Of a DNA stretch of 64,000 nt, positions 1 through 8,451 are shown one piece after another (the first letter of the stretch is position 1; each line of letters opens with the position of its first letter). The notes beneath the pieces were generated by a model, which saw only the letters and a program-made list of their open reading frames with translations, searched no databases and was not told the origin of the DNA. This DNA comes from Dyadobacter fermentans (GTDB taxonomy: Bacteria > Bacteroidota > Bacteroidia > Cytophagales > Spirosomataceae). The stretch is from assembly GCF_019924045.1 (NCBI RefSeq), contig NZ_JAHXBN010000005.1:1-64000 (forward strand). The letters run 5' to 3'. Both the position numbers and the translations under genes were made by a program.

Positions 1-1234
1 TGTTGGGGCGCGTGTTTTTGGTATTCGTGGCGTTCAGGTTGAAATCGAGCGTTACACGGTCTTCGAATAGCTTTTGAGAAAGGTTCACACGACCCGTATA
101 GCGGTTTTGCTGGCTGTTTTTCAGGATACCTTGTTGTTTCTGAGCTCCGAATGAGGCGTAGTAAGTCATTTTCTCACTGCCGCCGCCAACCGACACATTG
201 TGGTTATGCGTGGTAGCCGTCCGGAAAATTTCTTTTTGCCAGTCGGTATTCGCCTTGCCGTCGGTCACGGTAGCGCCCAGTTTGGCAGCTTCCGCGAGGA
301 ACTCCGGCCCTGACAACACATCCAGCGGGCGGGCGACGTTCGAGATGCCCAGGCTTCCTGAATAGGTAACGTTTGCCTGGCCTGTCTTACCTTTTTTAGT
401 GGTAATGAGGATCACGCCATTCGCGCCGCGTGCACCATAAATGGCTGTGGCAGAGGCGTCTTTCAGTACGTCGATCGACTCGATGTCCTGCGGGTTCAGG
501 AAGTTAAGCGGGTTTGCATCTCCTCCTGTACCGCTGTTGTCGAGTGCCATACCGTCCACGACGAACAATGGGGTACTACCTGTGCGTACGCCGCCCGGGC
601 CACGAACCGTGATGCTGGTTTTGCCGCCCGGCTCACCGGTTGCAGACGTGATGTTCACACCCGACACCTTTCCCTGTAGCAACTGCTCGGGGGAGTTGAT
701 GATACCCTGGTTGAACTCGGCGCTTTTGAGTGATTTCACCGAACCGGTAATATCTTTTTTCGTGGAGACACCATAACCAACTACTACCACCTCACTAAGG
801 TTGGATGCCGATTCTTTCAGCTTTACTTCAATGGAATTGGCGTTGCTTTCGGTTAGAAGAAAGTCTTTGATCGACTGCTTTTCAAAACCGATGTAGCTGA
901 ATTCCAGGTTGTATCGCTGGCCTGTTTGCAACTTTGCAAAACTGAAAGAGCCTGATTCATTGGTAGTTGCACCTTGCTTGTTATTGCCGTTGGCATCCGA
1001 GATCACCACGGTCACGCCGGGCAGACCTTCGGAAGAACCTTCGGTCGTCACTTTTCCGGTGAGGGTAACCTCCTGCAATTTGTTCATGTTGGTTTCAACA
1101 TGCTTTCTGGGCTGGCCTTCGGGAACGGGTATTTCAGCTGCGGCAATGGCATGGAGTCCGCACACGGCCGTTACTTGCATAAGGCAGTTTCTGAATATTC
1201 CGGTCCTGACTGATAGAGTCGAAGTCTTTCTCAT
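1..1234 (-). CDS. SusC/RagA-family TonB-linked outer-membrane receptor, N-terminal part (cut by window edge)
   Basis: Imports a large nutrient, usually an oligosaccharide, across the outer membrane with energy from TonB; normally partnered by a SusD lipoprotein, which would lie beyond the window. About 411 codons are visible on the minus strand. A basic, hydrophobic N-terminal export signal (residues 1-33) is followed by a CarboxypepD_reg-like domain (about 58-140), the TonB-box-like VVVVGYG (149-155), and the start of the plug with GVNITSATGEPGG, a TVRG segment and the PLFVVDG motif typical of SusC. The ATG is preceded in frame by a TAA stop, which fixes the start. The barrel is missing because the gene runs off position 1. 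The substrate cannot be told from this part. Two LacI-type palindromes lie about 150 bp upstream. Confidence 0.93.
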   Translation of the reverse strand, partial: MRKTSTLSVRTGIFRNCLMQVTAVCGLHAIAAAEIPVPEGQPRKHVETNMNKLQEVTLTGKVTTEGSSEGLPGVTVVISDANGNNKQGATTNESGSFSFAKLQTGQRYNLEFSYIGFEKQSIKDFLLTESNANSIEVKLKESASNLSEVVVVGYGVSTKKDITGSVKSLKSAEFNQGIINSPEQLLQGKVSGVNITSATGEPGGKTSITVRGPGGVRTGSTPLFVVDGMALDNSGTGGDANPLNFLNPQDIESIDVLKDASATAIYGARGANGVILITTKKGKTGQANVTYSGSLGISNVARPLDVLSGPEFLAEAAKLGATVTDGKANTDWQKEIFRTATTHNHNVSVGGGSEKMTYYASFGAQKQQGILKNSQQNRYTGRVNLSQKLFEDRVTLDFNLNATNTKNTRPN

Positions 1235-1696
1235 AGTCGTGGATTATTGGATTTTACAGTGAATAGAAAGTTGAGGCAAAAGAGATTTTTAGTCATAGAG
1301 GAAAATTTGAGGAGTAATGAATCGCAAGATTACAGATTGTATTATTAAGATAATTAATAGCAATAACTTAATAAGCAATGCAAACGTTTGAAATTCTGTG
1401 CAAACGTTTGAAAAAATATGAAGATTAAATTGGATGAAATTAATAATGCTTTTTGCGGTGTAGGAATAGTGATTTTAAATCACCCCAAAGTCTAATTGGG
1501 ATGAGAAAAGTTGCATTAAAGCATCATTTCGAGCCAAAATTGGCATTACGAGGAAGAATAAATGAAGGAATGGGTTTTAAGGAATTGTTAAATCGGCAGA
1601 TGGCGAAGCAACGCCGGATTGCGATGTGTGCAGGATCGGAGGAGTGGTCCGAAAGGAAAACGGGCTCGAAACGAGAAAAATAAAGTGCTTGGGCGG
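1235..1696. other. Non-coding gap upstream of susC
   Basis: AT-rich stretch between the susC start and the small gene ending at 1697. It holds the two LacI-type palindromes described separately. The only open frame (1453-1683, plus strand, 76 codons) has no recognisable domain and no good start context, so it is not called. No clear -33/-7 promoter pair was found. Confidence 0.6.
1380..1412 (-). promoter_or_regulatory. Tandem LacI-family operator-like palindromes upstream of susC
   Basis: The perfect 10-bp palindrome CAAACGTTTG occurs twice, at 1381-1390 and 1401-1410, exactly 20 bp apart and both inside the longer direct repeat TGCAAACGTTTGAAA. The central CG flanked by AAA/TTT is the hallmark of LacI/GalR/PurR-family operators. 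Two sites two helical turns apart favour cooperative binding on one DNA face. They lie 146-177 bp upstream of the susC ATG, so control of the susC promoter is the simplest reading. No lacI-type gene is in the window. Confidence 0.6.
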
Positions 1697-1930
1697 TCAC
1701 GCCACACTCTCTGCGGGCAAGAGTTTGATGGTTAGACCGTAGGTTTTTAGAAGTTCGTCCAGTTCTTGCTGATGTTCGGCCAGGAGTCGCTCATACTGAT
1801 TGATTATCGATGGAGTATCTCCAAGCTCACGGTGTAGTTGCAGGGTTCTGTTAGTAAGTGCTACCAGCTCGATGAGCCTGGCGACTTGCTCCCCCCATTC
1901 GTGTAGTTCTTCCAATATCTTCCTATCCAT
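1697..1930 (-). CDS. Small alpha-helical (coiled-coil) protein, partner of the upstream nucleotidyltransferase
   Basis: 77 residues of unknown function. The sequence is almost entirely predicted helix, rich in Leu and Glu with heptad-like spacing (LEELHEWGEQVARLIELVAL, then a second helix around ERLLAEHQQELDELLKTYG), suggesting a two-helix hairpin or coiled coil. No signal peptide or membrane segment. The ATG lies 3 nt after the stop of the nucleotidyltransferase-like gene, so the two are almost certainly cotranscribed and perhaps translationally coupled. It is too short for a HEPN domain and shows no Rx4-6H motif. It could be an antitoxin-like or adaptor subunit, but that rests only on gene order. 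Confidence 0.6.
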   Translation of the reverse strand: MDRKILEELHEWGEQVARLIELVALTNRTLQLHRELGDTPSIINQYERLLAEHQQELDELLKTYGLTIKLLPAESVA

Positions 1931-1933
1931 GAT

Positions 1934-2452
1934 CTAAAAGTTTAGTTGTATAAAGCCTTTTGATTTGCGGGCACGGGAAGTGGAGAATTCATTGCGCCAC
2001 TGAACTAGATCACTATAATAGAAGACGTGCTTTCGATGAGTTTCTGGATATTCTTTTACAAAGTACTCATCTACTCCCGTCTTGTGATCCCGTTGATAGG
2101 CCCGTAGAAAATCGATTTCCCTTTCATTGTTGTAATAGACATTAGCATTAACAAAAGTTACAACATCGATATCACGCGGATTGAGCTTCTTCGTAACAAA
2201 ACTTCCATCTATCCACTGATGAAATCCCGTACCAATAATCGGCATCAGCCTCTCTACATATTCCAAAAAGTTTCGAAAAATCACCTGCCTTGTGTCGGAT
2301 CGCGGAAAGGCATCTACAAACTCAGTCTTAAATGTCGACCAATCGGTATAGATAATATCGTAAGGCTTCAAGTTGCCCTGAATGTCAAATTCCAAACGTG
2401 TGCGTAGTTTAATTTTCAGTTTAAATATACCGAAAATTAAACACTTAAACAT
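1934..2452 (-). CDS. Minimal nucleotidyltransferase-fold protein (DUF6932-like)
   Basis: 172 residues. The core shows the nucleotidyltransferase signature: Gly83-Ser84, nine residues, then Asp94-x-Asp96 (GSF...NPRDIDVV), matching the hG[GS]x9-13DhD pattern of the polymerase-beta superfamily. No other domain is attached. The family resembles DUF6932, found in many bacteria and without a proven role. The ATG at 2452 overlaps the last 8 bases of the ABC permease gene; a later start is possible because conserved sequence seems to begin near residue 22 (FDIQGNLKPYD). It is followed after 3 nt by the 77-residue helical protein. The gene is visibly more AT-rich than the ABC genes, hinting at separate acquisition. 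Toxin-antitoxin or defence function is conjecture. Confidence 0.65.
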   Translation of the reverse strand: MFKCLIFGIFKLKIKLRTRLEFDIQGNLKPYDIIYTDWSTFKTEFVDAFPRSDTRQVIFRNFLEYVERLMPIIGTGFHQWIDGSFVTKKLNPRDIDVVTFVNANVYYNNEREIDFLRAYQRDHKTGVDEYFVKEYPETHRKHVFYYSDLVQWRNEFSTSRARKSKGFIQLNF

Positions 2453-4988
2453 CCTGCCGCAACACCTCCAAAGGCGGGCGGGACAAGATGCCGCGGCTGT
2501 TGAGCAGGCCGATGATGACGGTTAGCAAAGAGACAAAAAGGAATATCGATACCACGGGGCCGGGCTCCGGATTGAATTCGGATTCGAAGTTGAATCTGGC
2601 GAGGCAGAAGCTTCCGATAAGCGCGATGAGAATGCCGGTGAATGCCGCCAGCGCGCCCAGAAAGAAGTATTCCAGCGAGGTAATGACGAAGATTTGCTTA
2701 CGGCTCGCACCCAACGTGCGCAGGAGGACGCTTTCCCGAATGCGCTGGTATTTACTGATCATGACGGACGCAATGAGGACAATCAACCCTGTAAGTATGC
2801 TGAATCCGGCCATAAAGCGGATTACGAATCCGATTTTGTTAAAAATGTCGTCCAGCACACGCAGCACCAGTGCCAGATCGATGATCGAAATGTTGGGGTA
2901 TTGCCTTACCAATGCCTGCTGGAATCGTGCGGAGACGGTCGGGTTGGGCACGTGCGTGAGCATGGCGTGGAACTGCGGGGCGTCTTCGAGTACGCCGGTT
3001 GGGAATACGACCAGGAAGTTGGTACGGACTTCGCTCCAATTGACCTCGCGGAGGCTGGCAATGGTGGTGGACATGATCGTGCCCTGCACATTGAAAACGA
3101 GCGTGTCGCCCAGTTTCAGGCGGCTTCTTTCGACGAAACCTCCCTCGACGGATATGGGTATGAGTTCGGAAGATTTGTCGTATTTCCCCTGCCATTTCCC
3201 TTTGGTGATTTTCTCGGAAGAAGTAGTGGAATCCCGGAACGTGACGCGGTACTCACGGCCGAAAATGCGACGCGACTGCTCCGCGGTGGTATCACCTTCG
3301 AAGTCGGCGGCGGTTTTGCCATTCACTTCTTCCAAACGCATATTCACAATGGGAACGCTCTGGTTGATGGGCACATTTTGCGCCTTGGCAATCGCCAGAA
3401 CGCCGTCTTTCTGATGGCTTTGAATGTCGAAAAGCACCATATTGGGCTGGTTGCCGCTGCTCGATAGCTTCACACGCGTGAGCAGGATCGTTTGGATAAA
3501 AAAGAGCGTGCAGATCAGCGAAGTGCCGAGCCCCACAGATACGATCAGAATGGTGGTTTGGTTGTTAGGCCGGTACAGGTTGGCGAGCCCCTGGCGCCAG
3601 AGGTAGCTCCACGAAGTCGGAAAGAACTTACGCACAAGCCACATCAGCAAGCTGGCAATACCGAAAAGGATCAGGAAGGAAGCAAGAATGCTGGCAGTAA
3701 ATACCAGTGCCTGCACCCAGGTTTGCATTTGCAGGAATGAAAAACCGAAAATGAACAGGACGATCAGCCCGTACAATGCCCAGCTCACGGCGTCGCGTTC
3801 GGGATGGGAAGCATCGGAAGCAGAGCGCAGCACGTTCAGCGGCGATACTTTACGGATCGATACGAGTGGCGGCAATGCGAAAAGTATGGAAATAAGCACG
3901 CCGATGGCCAGGCCCTGCCCGATAGCAGGCCATGAAATGTCGGTAGTGAGGTCAAATGGAAGCAGGTCCTTCAATACCACAGGCAAAAACTGCTGGATGA
4001 CCGTACCCAGAAGGGTGCCGAGCACGGTGCCGATGAGCCCTATGCCTGCGATTTGAATCAGGTAGATCAGAAATGCCTGCGATGCTTTTACACCCAGGCA
4101 GCGGAGTATCGCAATGGAATTGAGTTTCTCCCGCACATATATATGTATGGCGCTCGCGACGCCTATGCACCCGAGCAGGAGCGCGACGAACCCTACCAGC
4201 GAGAGGAAGCGCGTGAGGTCACGAAAGGAGCGGCCGGTGTCTTCTTTCTGGCTTTGAACCGTATTAAAATCAAGGTCATACTTCTCGAATTTCGGTTCCA
4301 GCGTTTTGACCATCTTTTCGACATCCGTTTTAGCCGGATACTTGAAATAATACCTGTAACCCACGCGGCTGCCTTTTTGCATGAGGCCGGTCTGGTCCAG
4401 GAATCGCATCGGAATGTACACAACGGGCGCTACCGAGGCCGTTACACCGGTTGCACCGGGGGCTTTTTCGAGAACGCCGGCAATGGCAAAAGTCACTTCG
4501 CCGATCCGGATCGAATCACCGACCTGTGCGCGGTATTGGAGCATCAGGGTTTGATCCACCAATGCTTCCTGGCGGTTTCGAAATGTCTTTTCAGCAGACA
4601 CCGGAATGGTTTCGAGCTTTCCGTAATAGGGGAAATCGCCGGAGAGCGCCTTTACCTGCGTCAATCGGCTGCCGCCACCTTTATTGAAATACACCATCGA
4701 GGCAAATGCGCGTTCCTCGGAGCGCACCCTACCGAGCGAGTCGACGAAGGCCATCGCTTTTCCCTCGATTTTCTTACCACTATAGATGGATAAATCGGCG
4801 CCGATAAGCGTAGCTGCCTGGCTGTCGATATTGTCGCGTAGGTTGTCGCCGAGCGAGTAAATGGCTACCAGCGCGGCAATGCCGAGGATAATGGACGATA
4901 TGAACAGGGCCAGCCGGGCGCGGTTTCTACGGCTGTCGCGCCAGGCCATTTGCAATAACCACGAAAGGTTGAATGTATTGGGGTTCAT
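2445..4988 (-). CDS. ABC transporter permease, FtsX/MacB type (YbbP-like)
   Basis: 847-residue integral membrane protein with the duplicated architecture of YbbP/LolCE-type permeases: an N-terminal TM helix (about 24-46), a periplasmic MacB-like core domain, an FtsX helix bundle (about 250-375), further TM helices near 405-460, a second periplasmic domain and a C-terminal FtsX bundle (about 725-840) ending in the usual RPPLEVLR motif. Such permeases work with a LolD-like ATPase to move lipoproteins, lipids or other hydrophobic molecules, or act mechanically; the substrate is unknown. An upstream in-frame ATG at 5084 exists, but it lies inside the ATPase gene; the ATG at 4988 (MNPNTFNLSW) sits 13 nt after the ATPase stop and fits the family start. 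Confidence 0.88.
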   Translation of the reverse strand: MNPNTFNLSWLLQMAWRDSRRNRARLALFISSIILGIAALVAIYSLGDNLRDNIDSQAATLIGADLSIYSGKKIEGKAMAFVDSLGRVRSEERAFASMVYFNKGGGSRLTQVKALSGDFPYYGKLETIPVSAEKTFRNRQEALVDQTLMLQYRAQVGDSIRIGEVTFAIAGVLEKAPGATGVTASVAPVVYIPMRFLDQTGLMQKGSRVGYRYYFKYPAKTDVEKMVKTLEPKFEKYDLDFNTVQSQKEDTGRSFRDLTRFLSLVGFVALLLGCIGVASAIHIYVREKLNSIAILRCLGVKASQAFLIYLIQIAGIGLIGTVLGTLLGTVIQQFLPVVLKDLLPFDLTTDISWPAIGQGLAIGVLISILFALPPLVSIRKVSPLNVLRSASDASHPERDAVSWALYGLIVLFIFGFSFLQMQTWVQALVFTASILASFLILFGIASLLMWLVRKFFPTSWSYLWRQGLANLYRPNNQTTILIVSVGLGTSLICTLFFIQTILLTRVKLSSSGNQPNMVLFDIQSHQKDGVLAIAKAQNVPINQSVPIVNMRLEEVNGKTAADFEGDTTAEQSRRIFGREYRVTFRDSTTSSEKITKGKWQGKYDKSSELIPISVEGGFVERSRLKLGDTLVFNVQGTIMSTTIASLREVNWSEVRTNFLVVFPTGVLEDAPQFHAMLTHVPNPTVSARFQQALVRQYPNISIIDLALVLRVLDDIFNKIGFVIRFMAGFSILTGLIVLIASVMISKYQRIRESVLLRTLGASRKQIFVITSLEYFFLGALAAFTGILIALIGSFCLARFNFESEFNPEPGPVVSIFLFVSLLTVIIGLLNSRGILSRPPLEVLRQDV

Positions 4989-5001
4989 CGGAAATTCACG
5001 G

Positions 5002-5676
5002 TTAGCTGGCCTCCACAATTTTGCCGCCTTTGATGCGGATGATGCGCTGGGTCCTGGCAGCGAGTTCGAGGTCGTGGGTGACAACGACGAGCGTGGTACC
5101 CGCCTCGCGGTTGAGGTCGAAGAGCAGCTTCACCACTTTTTCGCTCGTTTCGGCGTCGAGGTTACCGGTCGGTTCGTCGGCAAACAGGATCTGCGGTTGA
5201 TTGGAGAATGCGCGTGCCAACGATACGCGCTGCTGCTCACCGCCGCTGAGTTGGGTAGGATAGTGGTGGCCACGTTCGGCCAGGCCTACTTTGTCGAGCA
5301 GGTCGAGGGCACGGGACTTTACATTCTTTTCACCACGGAGTTCCATGGGCACCATTACATTTTCCAATGCGGTGAGCGTAGGAAGGAGCTGGAAGTTCTG
5401 GAAAATGAAACCTACATATTGGTTACGAACAGCCGCCAGCTGGTCTTCGTTAAGGCCGTTCAGCCGGGTACCGTGTAGCTCTACGGTGCCCGCCGTGGAG
5501 CGATCGAGCCCTGCGCAGAGGCCCAGAAGTGTCGTTTTGCCGCTGCCCGACGGGCCTACGATCGAGACAGTGGAACCCGTTTCGATGGAAAAACTGATGT
5601 TGTCGAGGACTTTGAGGGTGCGGTCGCCGCTTTTATATATTTTACTGACGTCGTGCAGATCGAGTATGGTATTCAT
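5002..5676 (-). CDS. ABC transporter ATP-binding protein, LolD/YbbA type
   Basis: 224-residue ATPase energising the adjacent YbbP-like permease at the cytoplasmic face. Walker A is GPSGSGKTT, the signature is LSGGEQQRVSLARA, and Walker B is ILFADEPTGNLDAET, with the H-loop in VVVTHD. The spacing and the EPTGNLD motif are typical of the MacB/LolD/YbbA subgroup. The ATG at 5676 (MNTILDLHDVSKIYKSGD) is preferred over an in-frame ATG 54 nt upstream, which adds a charged non-conserved tail overlapping the intergenic repeat side. Forms an operon with the permease (13-nt gap). Confidence 0.93.
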   Translation of the reverse strand: MNTILDLHDVSKIYKSGDRTLKVLDNISFSIETGSTVSIVGPSGSGKTTLLGLCAGLDRSTAGTVELHGTRLNGLNEDQLAAVRNQYVGFIFQNFQLLPTLTALENVMVPMELRGEKNVKSRALDLLDKVGLAERGHHYPTQLSGGEQQRVSLARAFSNQPQILFADEPTGNLDAETSEKVVKLLFDLNREAGTTLVVVTHDLELAARTQRIIRIKGGKIVEAS

Positions 5677-5705
5677 CAATCGTTTTTCTTTTATGTTTGC
5701 GTGGT

Positions 5706-5775
5706 GTCCGGGACGCGTAGTCCGGGACACGGTGTCCTGGACGCGTAGTCCTGGACGCGTAGTCCGGGACGCGAA
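5706..5775. repeat. Heptad word array (10 units of 7 bp)
   Basis: Ten consecutive 7-bp units in exact register: GTCC[G/T]GG alternates with ACGCGTA-like words (GTCCGGG, ACGCGTA, GTCCGGG, ACACGGT, GTCCTGG, ACGCGTA and so on), so it can also be read as a 14-bp repeat with five copies. It lies about 30 bp upstream of the ABC ATPase start, in the divergent gap before the esterase gene. No second inverted arm was found here. It belongs to the same class as arrays at 12.3, 37.3, 38.3 and 55.4 kb. Confidence 0.85.
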
Positions 5776-5815
5776 AAACCTAATTTGGCTGTTTTCGGTT
5801 ATTGTTTCTCATAAA

Positions 5816-5875
5816 TATAGTTTAAACGGTTTTTATTTGAGAATGAATGGCCAGGGGGACACCCTTTAAACTATA
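5816..5875. repeat. 11-bp inverted repeat upstream of the TesA-like gene
   Basis: TATAGTTTAAA (5816-5826) is perfectly complementary to TTTAAACTATA (5865-5875), separated by 38 bp. The copy nearer the gene ends 27 bp before the ATG at 5902. It could form a leader hairpin or be a pair of operator half-sites; nothing decides between these. Confidence 0.45.
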
Positions 5876-5901
5876 AAATCCATTCCTTTTGAATACAGAT
5901 T

Positions 5902-6597
5902 ATGACTGATATGCGTCGTTTCAAGACATTTTTAGCATTATCGCTTCTCACCGCCGCGCTTTTTTCCTGTGGTGGAGACAAAAAAGCAGAATCAGAGCAA
6001 AAGGCCGATTCTGCTCCAACAACCACGAAGGCTCCCGCTGCTAAAAAGAAGATCATCGTGTTTTTCGGAAACAGTCTCACGGCAGGCTACGGCCTCGACG
6101 ATCCGTCGCAGGGTTTTGCGGGACTTATTCAGAAACGCATAGATTCGCTGGGCCTTCAATACAAAGTCGTGAACGCGGGTGTAAGCGGCGAGACTACTTC
6201 CGGGGGGAATAGCCGTATCGACTGGCTGCTCAAACAACCGCTCGACGTTTTCGTACTCGAACTCGGCGGTAACGATGGCTTGCGGGGCATTCCTGTTTCG
6301 GAAACCCGCAAGAACCTGCAAGAAATTCTTGATAAGGTGAAAGCCAAATACCCCGAGGCCAGGCGCGTGCTTGCCGGAATGCAGATCCCGCCGAATATGG
6401 GACAGAAATATGCGACCGAGTTCAAGGATGTATATGCCGATCTGGCAAAAAAGAATGACATAACGCTTATTCCTTTCCTGCTCGAAGGGGTAGGCGGGGA
6501 ATCGAAGCTGAATCAGGCCGACGGCATTCACCCCACAGCCGAAGGGCACAAGATTCTTGCCGAGAATGTGTGGATACGGATCAAGGATCTGTTATAA
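5902..6597 (+). CDS. TesA-like GDSL/SGNH arylesterase, lipoprotein
   Basis: 231 residues (228 if the second ATG at 5911 is used). A lipoprotein signal ends in LFSC-GG, predicting lipid attachment at the Cys. After an Ala/Lys-rich linker come the SGNH blocks: block I FFGNSLTAGYGL (nucleophile Ser in GNSLT), block III GGNDGLRG, and block V DGIHPTAEGH with the catalytic Asp/His. This is the TesA/arylesterase family, which hydrolyses short acyl esters or acyl thioesters; as a lipoprotein it should act at the periplasmic or outer face of the envelope. It stands alone, ending in a strong terminator shared with the convergent gene. Confidence 0.9.
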   Translation: MTDMRRFKTFLALSLLTAALFSCGGDKKAESEQKADSAPTTTKAPAAKKKIIVFFGNSLTAGYGLDDPSQGFAGLIQKRIDSLGLQYKVVNAGVSGETTSGGNSRIDWLLKQPLDVFVLELGGNDGLRGIPVSETRKNLQEILDKVKAKYPEARRVLAGMQIPPNMGQKYATEFKDVYADLAKKNDITLIPFLLEGVGGESKLNQADGIHPTAEGHKILAENVWIRIKDLL

Positions 6598-6634
6598 AAG
6601 CAACGAACCCGCCGTCGGGCGGGTTCGTTGCTTT
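6597..6634. terminator. Bidirectional terminator hairpin
   Basis: A perfect 17-bp stem, AAAGCAACGAACCCGCC paired with GGCGGGTTCGTTGCTTT around a 4-nt loop, overlaps the last base of the esterase stop codon and the first base of the convergent gene's stop region. A/T runs at both ends suit termination in both directions. Confidence 0.85.
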
Positions 6635-7185
6635 CAGGTATTGTAGGTTTCGTTACCATGAAGTTGCCGGGCGCCATAGCGGTTCCAGGCTTCTATGATT
6701 TCCATCCTGTCTTCGACCGTACGTGGCGTAAAGGAAATGACTACTCCGCCTGCACGGATACTGGATTCAAGTGCTTCGGCATGTTCTCTGGGCACGCCAC
6801 GATGGTGTAATGCCCCTACAATGCCGCCCGTGAGCCCGCCCGCACCTGCACCGGTGAGTGCTGCAAGCAAGGGACCTGCCACTGCGATCCCAAGGCCAGG
6901 AATTACCACTGTGGTACCGATGGCGATGAGCGCGCCGGCAATAGCCCCGGCCGTGCCGCCGATCGCAGAGCCAATGCCCGCATTCTCCATCGTCGAATGG
7001 GCGGGTTTTTCATCACCAACTTCTTCGTGATGTACCCGGTGCATCTCGTCGGAAATGATCACATTGATTTCCTCCGGCTTATAACCCCGGTAAATCAGCT
7101 CGTCGTAAGCTTTCTGTGCGTCCATGCGGTTGGAGAATGCCGCATTCACGAGCGAGGGGTAGTTGTATTCGATTGTGGTTTCCAT
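6634..7185 (-). CDS. General-stress-protein-17M-like protein with glycine-zipper membrane segment
   Basis: 183 residues. The N-terminal 60 residues (SLVNAAFSNRMDAQKAYDELIYRGYKPEEI, given here only in part as the YflT-like fold) resemble the general stress protein 17M/YflT domain. The middle is a long Gly/Ala stretch with GxxxG patterns (about 72-135), a glycine-zipper pair of membrane-inserting helices, and the C-terminus (REHAEALESSIRAGGVVIS) resembles the second half of the same stress domain. Its exact role is unknown; related proteins respond to general or osmotic stress. The ATG at 7185 (METTIEYNYPSL) is preferred to an upstream in-frame ATG. Confidence 0.7.
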   Translation of the reverse strand: METTIEYNYPSLVNAAFSNRMDAQKAYDELIYRGYKPEEINVIISDEMHRVHHEEVGDEKPAHSTMENAGIGSAIGGTAGAIAGALIAIGTTVVIPGLGIAVAGPLLAALTGAGAGGLTGGIVGALHHRGVPREHAEALESSIRAGGVVISFTPRTVEDRMEIIEAWNRYGARQLHGNETYNT

Positions 7186-7249
7186 GATATCGCGTTTTGG
7201 TTTAAACCTCGCGCGATCTGAAAACAATTATGCCAGAAATTGAACCAAG

Positions 7250-8389
7250 TTACTCTGCTTTCACGACTCTCAATTGTCTCGAAATTCCTTCCTTGTCCGT
7301 GAGTTTCAACAGGTAAGTTCCTGAGCGCCATTGCGAAGTGGTAATGCTTACCGGTAATTGACCTTGCGCCTGGTAAACCACTTTGCCGCGTATATCGGTG
7401 AGCTCCACTACTCCGGGAAGGCCGGCTTGGTTTGGCGACAGGAATAGCGATTCCGAAAAAGGGTTCGGATAGGCCGGTACCGGCGCCTCACGCACGTACA
7501 CGCTCCGTATGCGACTATACGAGTACGTAGCGTCGCGGTCGGCCATGCGAAGGCGGTAGAGGTTTTCGCCCGTAAAAGGGTAGTTATCCGAAAAGGAATA
7601 GGTTTCTTTTTGCAAACTTTCCCCCCTGGCCTGCAAGACCCCTGCTTTTTGCCACGCTCGTCCATCGCTGCTGCGCTCGATATCGAAGTGGGAAGCATTG
7701 GTCTCGCCCGTAGTTGCCCAGCTCAGGCGTACGGAAGATCCTTCACCGATTGCATCAAACTCGGTCAGAACCACCGGTAACGGCCCGTTGCACGCCGAAT
7801 AGAGCATCGCTTCGTTGAAACACATGCCCGCATTGCCGGATACATTCAGATAGGTACCGGCCGGATGCCCATGTTGATAGTTACAAATGGCCGGGGCGTT
7901 GCATGTTGACAGGATCGGGTTGTTGCGGATCGTAAGGTCCCCGCCAATCGTGAGGCTGGTGGCCAGCCCGGTGAGAGAGGTCAGTGACTCATTGCCGACG
8001 ATATTCACCGTTCCGGTGACCGTAGTGAGGGCGCTCAGAGCCCCCAAATTATTTAATGCCCCATTGAACGATATTTCGAGCATACCAGCGGTTTGGAGGC
8101 CGCCAAGGCCGTTCAGCGAGATGAGTGAATGATTCTCCGCAATGATGATGGCGCCCCCGACGCTGGTGATATTCTGAAGTGGTGCGAGGCTGGTAACCAC
8201 ATCGCTCGCGAGGCTGGTGATGTAAATATTGCCGGTAACCGTTTTCCATTGCGACTCCCAGGAATTCAGCGCACTCTGGCTGGTGAATTCGACATTCCCG
8301 ACGTATGTCTGTGCCAGCAAGCGGCCGGAAACAGCCGCCAACATGATCAGTAACAATAGCCTGCGGCTTTTGAGTAAAATCAACTGCAT
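7250..8389 (-). CDS. Secreted protein with receptor-L/LRR-like domain and T9SS sorting domain
   Basis: 379 residues. Signal peptide 1-26 ends in LLAQ-T. Residues about 30-190 are short repeats built on 'LTxVxGxxxIxxNxxLxSLxGL', the beta-solenoid of receptor L-domain/leucine-rich proteins. Next comes a domain that starts LPVVLTEFDA and contains WATTGETNASHFDIERSSDG, common in type IX cargo, and the last 80 residues form a Por-type sorting domain (YPNPF, GTYLLKL, QLRVVK). The product should cross the inner membrane by Sec and be exported by T9SS to the surface or medium. The same LPV...FDIERS module occurs in the gene at 25400. Function unknown, perhaps adhesion. Confidence 0.82.
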   Translation of the reverse strand: MQLILLKSRRLLLLIMLAAVSGRLLAQTYVGNVEFTSQSALNSWESQWKTVTGNIYITSLASDVVTSLAPLQNITSVGGAIIIAENHSLISLNGLGGLQTAGMLEISFNGALNNLGALSALTTVTGTVNIVGNESLTSLTGLATSLTIGGDLTIRNNPILSTCNAPAICNYQHGHPAGTYLNVSGNAGMCFNEAMLYSACNGPLPVVLTEFDAIGEGSSVRLSWATTGETNASHFDIERSSDGRAWQKAGVLQARGESLQKETYSFSDNYPFTGENLYRLRMADRDATYSYSRIRSVYVREAPVPAYPNPFSESLFLSPNQAGLPGVVELTDIRGKVVYQAQGQLPVSITTSQWRSGTYLLKLTDKEGISRQLRVVKAE

Positions 8390-8451
8390 AGAATAAGGGG
8401 TTATCGTGCAAAGGCGACCTCAAGGTAAGATTTTGTAACCAGACCGAGGCA

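Noticed and set aside
1453..1683. 76-codon open frame on the plus strand
   Set aside because: No domain, no hydrophobic or repeat pattern, poor start context; fits chance in the susC upstream gap.
1697..2452. Standard MNT-HEPN toxin-antitoxin pair
   Set aside because: Partner is only 77 residues and lacks the HEPN Rx4-6H motif.
4053..4793. 246-codon frame antisense to the ABC permease
   Set aside because: Lies wholly inside a well-supported gene; composition looks like a shadow frame.
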